From Pseudomonadales bacterium (GTDB taxonomy: Bacteria; Pseudomonadota; Gammaproteobacteria; Pseudomonadales; Azotimanducaceae): a stretch of DNA of 35,301 bases. Both the position numbers and the translations under genes were made by a program. The notes beneath the pieces were generated by a model. The model was given only the letters and a program-made list of their open reading frames with translations. It had not been told where the DNA came from and made no database searches. The stretch lies in NCBI GenBank assembly GCA_022825925.1, contig JAJDVW010000127.1, positions 1-35,301 of the forward strand, in the 5' to 3' direction. This document shows positions 1 to 6,551 of the stretch, one piece after another (positions within the stretch are counted from its first letter, which is position 1; each line of letters opens with the position of its first letter).

Positions 1-192
1 TTCAACCCCTTCTTCACGACCAAGCCCACGGACCAGGGCACGGGACTCGGCCTGTCGCTCTCCAACGACGTGGTCCGCGAGCACGGCGGGTCGATCCGCG
101 TCGAGTCCGAACAGGGCAGCTTCACGGAGATGATCGTCGAGCTCCCGACGGAGGCGGTGGCGGTGGCGACGGCGCTCGAGGACGACGCATGA
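1..192 (+). CDS. Sensor histidine kinase, C-terminal fragment (cut by window start)
   Basis: Only the last 63 codons are present, open to the left edge. The translation begins FNPFFTTKP and continues through [18 protein letters not shown], which is the G1/G2 region of the HATPase_c ATP-binding domain of two-component sensor kinases, followed by the usual last strand with the sequence [18 protein letters not shown]. The protein would autophosphorylate on a histidine further upstream and pass the phosphate to a response regulator, but neither the sensor part nor a regulator gene is in view, so the signal is unknown. The C-terminal tail ([14 protein letters not shown]) is low in complexity. Its stop at 190-192 is followed within 20 bases by a sulfatase remnant, so the downstream border of this gene is probably rearranged. 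The family call is firm. Confidence 0.88.
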   Translation, partial: FNPFFTTKPTDQGTGLGLSLSNDVVREHGGSIRVESEQGSFTEMIVELPTEAVAVATALEDDA

Positions 193-207
193 ACGGAAAG
201 TGGACAG

Positions 208-312
208 GCGGAGCTTGCCGCCTGGTCGTCCGGGCTCGCGGAACCCATGTGGCCGAGCACCCGGTCCACCCTCGACACGCTCGACGGACAGACGATCCAG
301 CTCTACTTCTGA
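208..312 (+). pseudogene. Remnant: C-terminal end of a second sulfatase
   Basis: The frame reads AELAAWSSGLAEPMWPSTRS then TLDTLDGQTIQLYF and a stop. This repeats almost exactly the last 34 residues of the intact sulfatase at 324-1895, which ends ERAAWAAGLAEPMWTSSRST and LDTLDGQTIQLYF. DNA similarity to positions near 1790-1895 starts at about 201 and runs to the TGA at 310-312. No start codon or upstream sulfatase sequence precedes it; it abuts the histidine kinase stop. It is therefore the tail of a paralogous sulfatase whose body was lost, or a partial duplication. The base differences from the intact copy are mostly at third positions, which points to a former functional paralogue rather than a fresh copy. 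The stop overlaps the ribosome-binding site (GAAGGAGG, 311-318) of the intact gene. Confidence 0.75.
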
Positions 313-323
313 AGGAGGCCGCC

Positions 324-1895
324 ATGCGGAACCCAACGTCAACCATCGCCATCGCGCCGACGTTCGCCCTGGCCGCCGCGGTCTCGATCGGGGCGTGCGG
401 TCCGGCGGAGGAAGCCCGGGAGGCGGCGCGGCCGGCGGAGCCGGCCGCGGCGGCTGAAGCGGCCGCGCCTCCGCGGCCCAACGTGGTCCTGATCATGGCG
501 GACGACCTCGGGTACGGCGATGTCGGGGCGTACGGCGGCGACGCGATCGCGACGCCGCACATCGATGCCCTCGCCGCCGCCGGCGTGCGCCTGACGGACG
601 GCCACGTCTCGGCGGCGGTCTGCAGCCCCAGCCGCGCCGGGCTGGTGACCGGCCGCTATCAGAGCCGGTTCGGCTACGAGTACAACCCGAGCTTCAACTT
701 CGCGAGCGGCGCGGAGGCCGGGCGCGGGCTGCCGGTGGACGAGGCCACGTTCGCCGACGTGCTGCGGGAGGCCGGTTACGCGACGGGCCTCGTCGGCAAG
801 TGGCACCTCGGCATCGACGACCAGTTCCATCCGATGAACCGCGGGTTCGACGAGTTCTTCGGGATCTTCGGCGGCGGCACGAGCTACATCGACTCGCGCC
901 TGCCTGGCACCCACTCGTGGCCGGCCGAGGGGGCGCCCACGGAGCGGCCCGCCGAGGGCGCGCGCGCCATCATGGACGGGCGCGACTACGTCGAAGTCCC
1001 CGAATACCTGACCGACGTGTTCGCCGCGAAGGCCGTGGACTTCATCGACCGCCACGCCGGCGGGCCGTTCTTCCTGATGCTCTCGCTGAATGCGCCGCAC
1101 ACGCCGATCCAGGCCACGGACGAGTACGTGGACCGCAACCTGCACATCGAGGCGGAGGGCGCGCGCATCTACGCGGCCATGGTCTCCTCCGTGGACGACG
1201 CGGTCGGCGACGTGGTCGGGGCGCTGCGGGAACGGGGCCTCGACGGCAACACGCTGATCTTCTTCATCTCAGACAACGGCTGCATCAACTACATGCCGGA
1301 CGTGATCTGCACTAACGCGCCGCTCTCCGGCGCCAAGCGCTACCACCTCGAGGGCGGGATCCGCGTGCCGTTCATCGTCACCTGGCCGGACGGGCTCCCG
1401 GGCGGCGCCGTGTACGACGAGCCGGTGATCTCGCTCGACATCCTGCCGACCATGGCCGCCGCCGCCGGGCTTCCGCCGCGGGACGTGGACGGCGTCGACC
1501 TGCTGCCCCATCTCCGGGGCGAAGCCGAGGGACCGCCGCACGAGTTCCTGTTCTGGCGGTCGGCGCCCAACTTCGCCGTGCGTTGGGGGGACTGGAAGCT
1601 GTGGCGCGTCGATCTCACCACGCGCGATGTCGCCGACGCGATGGACGCCGGCGGGCGCCTGCTGCCCATCGAGGAGTATCCGGCGGTTTCGGAGTTCGGG
1701 CAGACGACCGTGCTGTACGACCTCGCCGCCGACATCGGGGAACGGGAGAACGTGGCGGACCGGCACCCGGACGTGGTCGAGCGCATGGAGGCGGAGCGTG
1801 CCGCCTGGGCGGCCGGCCTCGCCGAACCCATGTGGACGAGCAGCCGGTCGACGCTCGATACCCTGGACGGGCAGACGATCCAGCTCTATTTCTGA
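324..1895 (+). CDS. Formylglycine-dependent sulfatase, lipoprotein (type I sulfatase, arylsulfatase A-like)
   Basis: 523 residues. The ATG at 324 is chosen because GAAGGAGG lies at 311-318 and because it starts a signal peptide; an in-frame upstream ATG at 189 would read through the remnant of the paralogue. Residues 8-25 form a hydrophobic stretch ending in the lipobox-like IGAC (Cys25), so the enzyme is probably lipid-anchored and periplasmic. The sulfatase core begins at residue 53 (PNVVLIMADDLGYGD) with metal ligands Asp60-Asp61; the signature CSPSRAGLVTGR carries Cys100, the residue converted to formylglycine. GKWHLG and ISDNG (Asp317-Asn318) supply further active-site residues. It would hydrolyse sulfate esters, from sugars or aromatics; substrate cannot be told. 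A separate maturase for formylglycine is not in the window. An Ala/Pro/Glu-rich linker (27-51) joins anchor and domain. Confidence 0.93.
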   Translation: MRNPTSTIAIAPTFALAAAVSIGACGPAEEAREAARPAEPAAAAEAAAPPRPNVVLIMADDLGYGDVGAYGGDAIATPHIDALAAAGVRLTDGHVSAAVCSPSRAGLVTGRYQSRFGYEYNPSFNFASGAEAGRGLPVDEATFADVLREAGYATGLVGKWHLGIDDQFHPMNRGFDEFFGIFGGGTSYIDSRLPGTHSWPAEGAPTERPAEGARAIMDGRDYVEVPEYLTDVFAAKAVDFIDRHAGGPFFLMLSLNAPHTPIQATDEYVDRNLHIEAEGARIYAAMVSSVDDAVGDVVGALRERGLDGNTLIFFISDNGCINYMPDVICTNAPLSGAKRYHLEGGIRVPFIVTWPDGLPGGAVYDEPVISLDILPTMAAAAGLPPRDVDGVDLLPHLRGEAEGPPHEFLFWRSAPNFAVRWGDWKLWRVDLTTRDVADAMDAGGRLLPIEEYPAVSEFGQTTVLYDLAADIGERENVADRHPDVVERMEAERAAWAAGLAEPMWTSSRSTLDTLDGQTIQLYF

Positions 1896-1902
1896 GGATG
1901 GC

Positions 1903-2223
1903 ATGAGTGTCGCGGACCTGGTGGAGCGCGTGCTACCGGCCGGCCCGGACGCCGTCTTTGCGCGCGCTCACCCGATGCTGACGGAACTCCTTGGAGAGGG
2001 CGCCTTCGCCCTGGGCGGCGGTAGCGCGTTGGCGGCGGTCTGGCAACACCGTCCGCAGGAACGGGAGGACGTGAGCGTGGAGCACCCGGACGTGGTGTCG
2101 CGGATGCTCGACAAGGCCATTGCCTTCCGCGCCCTGCAGCCGCCGGACGCGGTGCCGCCCTACAACGCGGGCCGCGACGGCTTCGTCGCTCCGCCGGACT
2201 GGAAGGCGCCGGACCTGCCGTGA
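1903..2223 (+). CDS. Chimeric small ORF: nucleotidyltransferase start fused to sulfatase tail (probably non-functional)
   Basis: 106 residues, ATG eight bases after the sulfatase stop. Residues about 25-50 (ELLGEGAFALGGGSALAAVW then QHR) resemble the first helix-strand of AbiEii-like nucleotidyltransferases (compare RGTALALRLGHR in the protein at 28670-29329), but the DxD metal motif that should follow is missing. From about base 2058 the sequence switches to a sulfatase C-terminus: EREDVSVEHPDVVSRM matches ERENVADRHPDVVERM of the upstream sulfatase, at the DNA level too, and the end (PPYNAGRDGFVAPPDWKAP) is a common sulfatase tail type, different from the tail of the upstream gene. I read this as a recombination product that happens to stay in frame. 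Whether it is translated is unknown; the stop overlaps the GTG start of the next gene, which could keep it useful for translational coupling. Confidence 0.6.
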   Translation: MSVADLVERVLPAGPDAVFARAHPMLTELLGEGAFALGGGSALAAVWQHRPQEREDVSVEHPDVVSRMLDKAIAFRALQPPDAVPPYNAGRDGFVAPPDWKAPDLP

Positions 2224-2630
2224 CGGCGCGACGTTTCCAGCGCACGGTCGAGGACTTCGTCTGCGAGCGCTGCGGAACGCTCAACACGGGCGACGGGTAC
2301 ACCAACCACTGCCGCGAGTGCCTCTACAGCAAGCACGTGGACGTGCATCCCGGGGACCGGGCCGCCTCCTGCGGCGGGCTGATGCGCCCGGTGGACGTGT
2401 TGCGCGGCGGCGGCCGCTGGAAACTCGTGCACGAGTGCGAGCGCTGCGGCTTTCGACGCGCCAACCGGCTGCGCGACGAGGAGACGGACGCGCTCATCGG
2501 GACCATGCGCCGGCTCGCTGATTCCGCATGGGAGATCGCCGTTGACGACCGTCCGCTCGACGGCCGCACGCTCGACGACCGGCGACGACCGGCGCTTGAC
2601 AACGGACGCGCGAGTAAACAGGCTAGTTGA
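2220..2630 (+). CDS. RNHCP-domain zinc-binding protein
   Basis: 136 residues from a GTG start that overlaps the stop of the preceding ORF (GTGA, 2220-2223). The core is a small zinc-ribbon-like RNHCP domain: CERCGTLN near residue 15, then YTNHCRECLYSKHVD (the motif that names the family), a Cys near residue 51, and CERCGFRR near residue 74. Six cysteines and two histidines suit one or two zinc sites. Family members are small and uncharacterised; the fold suggests nucleic-acid or protein binding, but no function is established and none is inferred here. The last 30 residues (DDRPLDGRTLDDRRRPALDN and on) are low-complexity and contain the promoter of the next gene on the DNA level, so this end may be an extension created by the junction with the receptor region. 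Confidence 0.82.
   Translation: MTARRFQRTVEDFVCERCGTLNTGDGYTNHCRECLYSKHVDVHPGDRAASCGGLMRPVDVLRGGGRWKLVHECERCGFRRANRLRDEETDALIGTMRRLADSAWEIAVDDRPLDGRTLDDRRRPALDNGRASKQAS
2596..2624 (+). promoter_or_regulatory. Promoter of TonB-dependent receptor 1
   Basis: TTGACA (2596-2601), 17 bases, then CAGGCT (2619-2624), within the conserved block AACAGGCTAGT (2617-2627). The same block with the same downstream spacing to TTGGAGAG occurs before receptor 2 at 6371-6417, which is the main support. It lies inside the 3' end of the RNHCP coding region. Predicted transcription start is near 2631, giving a leader of about 85 bases. Confidence 0.55.
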
Positions 2631-2641
2631 CTCTTGGAGAG
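2631..2641 (+). promoter_or_regulatory. Dyad at predicted receptor 1 transcription start
   Basis: CTCT-TGG-AGAG is a short perfect dyad located where transcription should begin. The core TTGGAGAG is conserved, six bases after AACAGGCTAGT, in the receptor 2 promoter, where it is part of a longer dyad (6404-6420). It could be an operator; the arms are only four bases, so this is suggestive. Confidence 0.35.
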
Positions 2642-2716
2642 AGGCATCCTTGGGCGACGACGGGCATCAGCCCGCCGGACGCCGGTTTGCGTGCCTGCAA
2701 TGAGGAGGAGACACCT

Positions 2717-5158
2717 GTGAGGACTTTCCGATTGGCCGCGCTGGCGGCGCTTCTGGCTGGGTGGGCTTTGCCCGCGCTCGCCGAGGACGACGAGCAACGC
2801 GGGGCCGCGGTGACCGAAGAGATCATCGTCACGGCCACGTACCGCGAGACGAACCTGATGGACACCGCGCAGTCCATCAACGCCGTCACCGACGACCTGG
2901 TGGAAGCCATCAGCGCCCAGAGCATGGAGGACATCTTCACGCTGGTGCCGGGGCTCGCCATGTCCGGCGGCATGAACGGCGAGAACCGGTACTCGATCCG
3001 CGGCGTGACTTCGCAGACCGGCGCCACCCAGTACTACATCGTCGGCGCGACGGTGGGCGTCTACCTCGACGGCACGCCGGTGACGGCCGCGCTCGGGCCG
3101 GACGCCCAGGTCAGCGGCAACCTCTTCGACATCGAGCGCGTCGAGGTGCTGAAGGGCCCGCAGGGCACGCTGTTCGGCGAAGGCTCCCAGGGCGGCACCA
3201 TCCGCTACCTCTACAAACAGCCCGACCCCACCAGGTTCGACAGCGCCGTCAACGGCAGCTACTCGACGATGGACGAGTCGGACGACAGTTCCTACCGGCT
3301 CGACGCGATGGTCAACGTACCCTTCGGCGACGGCTGGGCGCTGCGGCTCGTGGGCTGGAAGTCCGAGCGGGCCGGCTTCATCGACAACCGCGAACCCGTC
3401 GAGCCCGACTACAACGAAGGCGACACGACCGGCGGGCGTGCCGTGGTCCGCTACGAGGGCGACCGCTTCTCGGTGAGCGGGAGCATCTACACCAACGACC
3501 AGGGAACCACCGGGGGGGTCGCGACGGTGGAGGCATACGAGGCGTGGAGCCCTCGCATCGAGGGGCTGTTCCCGGAGAGCACCGACGACCTCGACATCTA
3601 CAGCTTCACGGTGGAGTACGACTTCGGATGGGCCAACCTGGAGTCCCTGACCTCCTATACGGACCGTCAGGTGAACTCGATTTCCGAGTTCCCCTACAGC
3701 ACCCGGGACATCCTCGACTTCTACTACGGCGGGTCCTTCGACGCCCAGGATCATCCCGCCTGCGGCAGGCAGGTCCTGTGTTTCCTCGACCTGGGATTCG
3801 GCATACCGGGCTTTCCGGGGCAGTTCAACCTGGCCGGGCAGGTCACGCATCGGGACGGGTTGAACCTGATCGCCATGGACCAGTTCACCGATTCCTACAG
3901 CAAGCGCTGGGTGCAGGAGTTCCGGCTCCTGTCGCCGGGCGAGGGCCGGTTGCGGTGGACGGCCGGGGCGTTCTGGAAGGACAGCGAGGACCACACCCAG
4001 GGGCAGCAGGACGCCGAGTACTTCCCCGGCCGTTTCGGAGCGCCGCTGGACGTGTGCAAGCTGACGGCGACGCTGATGCCGACCTGTTTCGGACCGTTGA
4101 TGGACGACCTGCTGATGGTGCCCGCCAACACCCACACCGACTTCCTGGAGGAGTACGCGGTGTTCGGCGAGGTCACCTACGACCTGACGGACACGCTGGA
4201 GGTGACGGTGGGCGCGCGCGTCTCGGAGCTGGAGCAGTACTTCGAGTACACGAAGGGGACGACGGACGACACGCCGGTGTCGCCCAAGCTCAACCTGTCC
4301 TGGCGGCCGGGTCAGGAGTGGCTGGTGTACTTCAACTACGCGACGGGTTTCCGCCCCGGGAACGTCAACAGCCACCAGCAGTTCAACGTGGACCAGTACA
4401 CCGACCTGCTGATCCCGCGCTGCCAGGCCAACCCCGATTGCCAAAACATCGCCGATCTGATGGATTTCCGGGATCGGGCGCTCGCGCGGCGGTTCTTCGA
4501 CGGCGACCACGTGTCGAACTACGAAGTCGGCCTCAAGACGACGCTGTTCGACGGCCGTGCCCGCGTGATGGCCGCCGCCTACTATCTCGACTGGGAGGAC
4601 ATGATCATCGTCGAGAACGACCCGGTCCTCGGAGCGGACAATCCGCTCAGCCAGTTCAACTCCAACAGCGGGGGCGCCGAGATCTCCGGTTTCGAGCTCG
4701 AGGTGATGGCGTTCCTCACGGAGCGTCTCAGCATCCGCTTCGCCGGAGACGTGAACGAGACGGAAGTGCAGACCGGGCCGGCGAACGCATACACCTCCGC
4801 GGAGCTGAACTCCAGCGAGGGCAACGAACTCTCCCACGCGCCGGGGTACAGCGCTTCGCTGGCGGTGGACTACGTGTTCCCGATCATGACCAACTGGAAC
4901 GTGACGCTGCATGCGGACCACGCCTGGGTCGATGGACACTTCTCGGATGCCGGCAACACGGCGAACCGCGAGGTTCCCAAGTGGACGAAGGCCAACGCGA
5001 GCGTGACGGCGCGCAGCGACGATGGGAAGTGGCGCATCGCGCTGTTCGGGAGCAACCTCACGAACGAGGAGATCCTCCGCGAACTGCTGGCGCCGGACAA
5101 CATGTTCTGGCACATGCCCCGCCAGATCGGGCTGGAAGTCGGCTACAGCATGAACTGA
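2717..5158 (+). CDS. TonB-dependent outer-membrane receptor (paralogue 1)
   Basis: 813 residues. The GTG at 2717 is preferred: GAGGAGGAG sits at 2702-2710 and the protein then starts with a clean signal peptide (MRTFRLAALAALLAGWALPA, cleavage after LALA-type Ala22), matching paralogue 3 almost base for base. A TonB-box-like EEIIVTATYRE follows, then the plug domain (about residues 45-155) with NRYSIRGVTSQTG and VEVLKGPQGTLFGEGSQGG, then a 22-strand barrel ending in RQIGLEVGYSMN with the expected aromatic-rich last strand. It would import a ligand too large for porins, powered by TonB-ExbBD encoded elsewhere. It has three Cys pairs in predicted external loops (near HPACGRQVLC, DVCKLTATLMPTC and PRCQANPDC), two more than the paralogues. 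There is no SusC-type N-terminal domain and no FecA-type signalling domain. Ligand unknown. A terminator follows at 5194-5231. Confidence 0.93.
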   Translation: MRTFRLAALAALLAGWALPALAEDDEQRGAAVTEEIIVTATYRETNLMDTAQSINAVTDDLVEAISAQSMEDIFTLVPGLAMSGGMNGENRYSIRGVTSQTGATQYYIVGATVGVYLDGTPVTAALGPDAQVSGNLFDIERVEVLKGPQGTLFGEGSQGGTIRYLYKQPDPTRFDSAVNGSYSTMDESDDSSYRLDAMVNVPFGDGWALRLVGWKSERAGFIDNREPVEPDYNEGDTTGGRAVVRYEGDRFSVSGSIYTNDQGTTGGVATVEAYEAWSPRIEGLFPESTDDLDIYSFTVEYDFGWANLESLTSYTDRQVNSISEFPYSTRDILDFYYGGSFDAQDHPACGRQVLCFLDLGFGIPGFPGQFNLAGQVTHRDGLNLIAMDQFTDSYSKRWVQEFRLLSPGEGRLRWTAGAFWKDSEDHTQGQQDAEYFPGRFGAPLDVCKLTATLMPTCFGPLMDDLLMVPANTHTDFLEEYAVFGEVTYDLTDTLEVTVGARVSELEQYFEYTKGTTDDTPVSPKLNLSWRPGQEWLVYFNYATGFRPGNVNSHQQFNVDQYTDLLIPRCQANPDCQNIADLMDFRDRALARRFFDGDHVSNYEVGLKTTLFDGRARVMAAAYYLDWEDMIIVENDPVLGADNPLSQFNSNSGGAEISGFELEVMAFLTERLSIRFAGDVNETEVQTGPANAYTSAELNSSEGNELSHAPGYSASLAVDYVFPIMTNWNVTLHADHAWVDGHFSDAGNTANREVPKWTKANASVTARSDDGKWRIALFGSNLTNEEILRELLAPDNMFWHMPRQIGLEVGYSMN

Positions 5159-5193
5159 CCCCGTGGACCGGCGTTCGCCGGGACGACCGGAAA

Positions 5194-5231
5194 CCCGCGG
5201 CGGAGTCGCCTCCGTCGCGGGCTTTTGTTTT
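5194..5231 (+). terminator. Rho-independent terminator after receptor 1
   Basis: Arms CCCGCGGCGGAG (5194-5205) and CTCCGTCGCGGG (5210-5221) pair over 12 bases with one G-T wobble around a TCGC loop, followed by CTTTTGTTTT. It ends the receptor 1 transcript. Read from the other strand it could also slow transcripts leaving the convergent PhyH gene, although the T-run there is short. Confidence 0.85.
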
Positions 5232-5305
5232 GGGGCGTTTTGCGCCTCCCGATCGGTGCGCGCGGCCGCCCGTGACGGGAACCTTGCCGGGCCTTGAGCC
5301 GGACC

Positions 5306-6211
5306 CTACGTCTTCGCCCAGTTCATCGCCCGGGGCAGCTTGATGCCGTGCGCGAACCCGCCCTGCGGCGTGTTCAGGAAATCCTCGCGGCCTAGCAGGA
5401 CGCGCATTTCCCAGGGCTTGTCGGCGAGCCAGTCCTCGCCCAGGAAGTCGTAGCACTCGACCGGGCGCATCGCCATGCGGCTGTACGTGACGTGGAGCAC
5501 CACCCGCTCGCCGTCCACGGTCCTGGGCGCGCCGCCGCTGTGCCACGTGGAGCCGTCCCAGAACACGAGCGAGCCGGCCGGGCACTCGGTGTGGATCACC
5601 CCCGGTTCCTCGGCCACTTCCCGCTGGTTGGGGTGACGGCGCTCCCGGTGGGAACCGGGCACGACGCGGGTCGACCCGGCCGCCTCGTTGAACTCGTCGC
5701 ACGCCCAGCAGAACGTCACGAGCTGGTTGTGCACCGGGAACGGCGCCGGCGTCCAGTTCTGGTCGGCGTGCAGGCCGCCCTTGCCGTCGCCCGGTTCGGT
5801 GGCCCTGGGTTTGATGGTGGCCGCGACCTGCGACAGCATGGCGCCCTTGCCGCAGAGGATCTCGACCATCGTCAGCAGCTTCGGATTGACCACCACCTCC
5901 GCGAAGATGGGATCCTTCGGCAGCAGCATGGTCGCCCCGAGACGCGCGAGCACCGACTCGGCGTCGGATTGGGCGATCCGGATGATGGTCTCGCGCAGCC
6001 GCGCGACGAATTCCGGCGGCGCGGCATCGTGCACGTAGCCGTAACCGTGTTCCTTGACGTGCTCCACCGAGTCGACGAGATCCAACTCCGCCACCCGGGC
6101 ACGCAACTCGTCCGTCAGGTCGAACGGCTGCCGCGTCTCGAAGACGGGCGGCGGCATCTCCTCCGTCATTTCCTTCGGCCCCTCTTCCCGGAGGGCTTCC
6201 GCTTCGCTCAT
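5306..6211 (-). CDS. Phytanoyl-CoA dioxygenase (PhyH) family protein
   Basis: 301 residues; ATG at 6211 with GGGAGG a few bases upstream. Members are Fe(II)/2-oxoglutarate-dependent oxygenases of the double-stranded beta-helix fold that hydroxylate unactivated carbons. The iron triad is visible: His148 and Asp150 in HADQNW, and distal His224 in STWHSGG; RVVPGSH (about 182-188) is a typical strand of the family, and Arg near 236 is placed to bind 2-oxoglutarate. The first 30 residues are acidic and probably disordered. No signal peptide, so cytoplasmic. It lies antisense between receptors 1 and 2, convergent with the first and divergent from the second, which suggests that receptor and oxygenase could serve one substrate; that is inference. 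Substrate within the family ranges from fatty acyl-CoA to small metabolites and halogenation targets. Confidence 0.9.
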   Translation of the reverse strand: MSEAEALREEGPKEMTEEMPPPVFETRQPFDLTDELRARVAELDLVDSVEHVKEHGYGYVHDAAPPEFVARLRETIIRIAQSDAESVLARLGATMLLPKDPIFAEVVVNPKLLTMVEILCGKGAMLSQVAATIKPRATEPGDGKGGLHADQNWTPAPFPVHNQLVTFCWACDEFNEAAGSTRVVPGSHRERRHPNQREVAEEPGVIHTECPAGSLVFWDGSTWHSGGAPRTVDGERVVLHVTYSRMAMRPVECYDFLGEDWLADKPWEMRVLLGREDFLNTPQGGFAHGIKLPRAMNWAKT

Positions 6212-6370
6212 CTGGTAGTTCCTCCCAAGGGACTCCGATTCAGCCTATCCGAACAGGCCCCGATCCGCACGTCGCATACGCCTGGGTGCGCGGGTTTCCC
6301 TCGCTTCTCCGTCGCGGAGAGCGGCGACCACAATAGAGCAGGGGGCCACGGCCTTGGGGGGCCGCACGAC

Positions 6371-6400
6371 TTGACAACCCGGCGGTGACTCGAACAGGCT
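6371..6400 (+). promoter_or_regulatory. Promoter of TonB-dependent receptor 2 (and probably 3)
   Basis: TTGACA (6371-6376), 18 bases, then CAGGCT (6395-6400). CTTGACAAC, AACAGGCTAGT (6393-6403) and TTGGAGAG (6410-6417) are all shared with the receptor 1 promoter, in the same order, and the last two at identical spacing, while the intervening bases have diverged. Conservation restricted to these blocks argues for function. Confidence 0.6.
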
Positions 6401-6403
6401 AGT

Positions 6404-6420
6404 CCACTATTGGAGAGTGG
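6404..6420 (+). promoter_or_regulatory. Dyad overlapping predicted start of receptor 2 transcription
   Basis: CCACT (6404-6408), ATTGGAG, AGTGG (6416-6420): a perfect five-base dyad placed at the predicted start site (about 6407), a usual place for a repressor operator. The equivalent position before receptor 1 keeps the TTGGAGAG core and a shorter dyad. Confidence 0.4.
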
Positions 6421-6551
6421 CGCTTTCCGCGTGGCCGCTGGTGCGGCATGTCAGGTGGCGTCGGCGACCCGCCGCGTGCAGAGGCGTTTCCTGAGAGTTC
6501 GGCCAGGGGAAGCAAACTCGCGTTTTCAGCACTTGTGATCGGAGAGAAGCG

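Larger units (their letters stand above)
6212..6551. other. Divergent regulatory region between PhyH and receptor 2
   Basis: 340 bases without a gene. On the plus strand it holds the receptor 2 promoter (6371-6400), a dyad (6404-6420) and about 140 bases of leader before the ATG at 6552, which is preceded by GGAGAG. On the minus strand TAGGCT (complement of 6242-6247) is a possible -10 for the PhyH gene, without a good -35. The rest (6260-6365) shows a short inverted pair CTCCGTCGCGGAG around 6307-6320 and nothing else I can assign. Confidence 0.5.

Noticed and set aside
2324..5113. Very long open frame (929 codons) on the minus strand opposite receptor 1
   Set aside because: Its product is Arg/Val/Leu/His-rich without motifs, and it lies exactly opposite a well-supported receptor; such mirror frames are usual in GC-rich genes.
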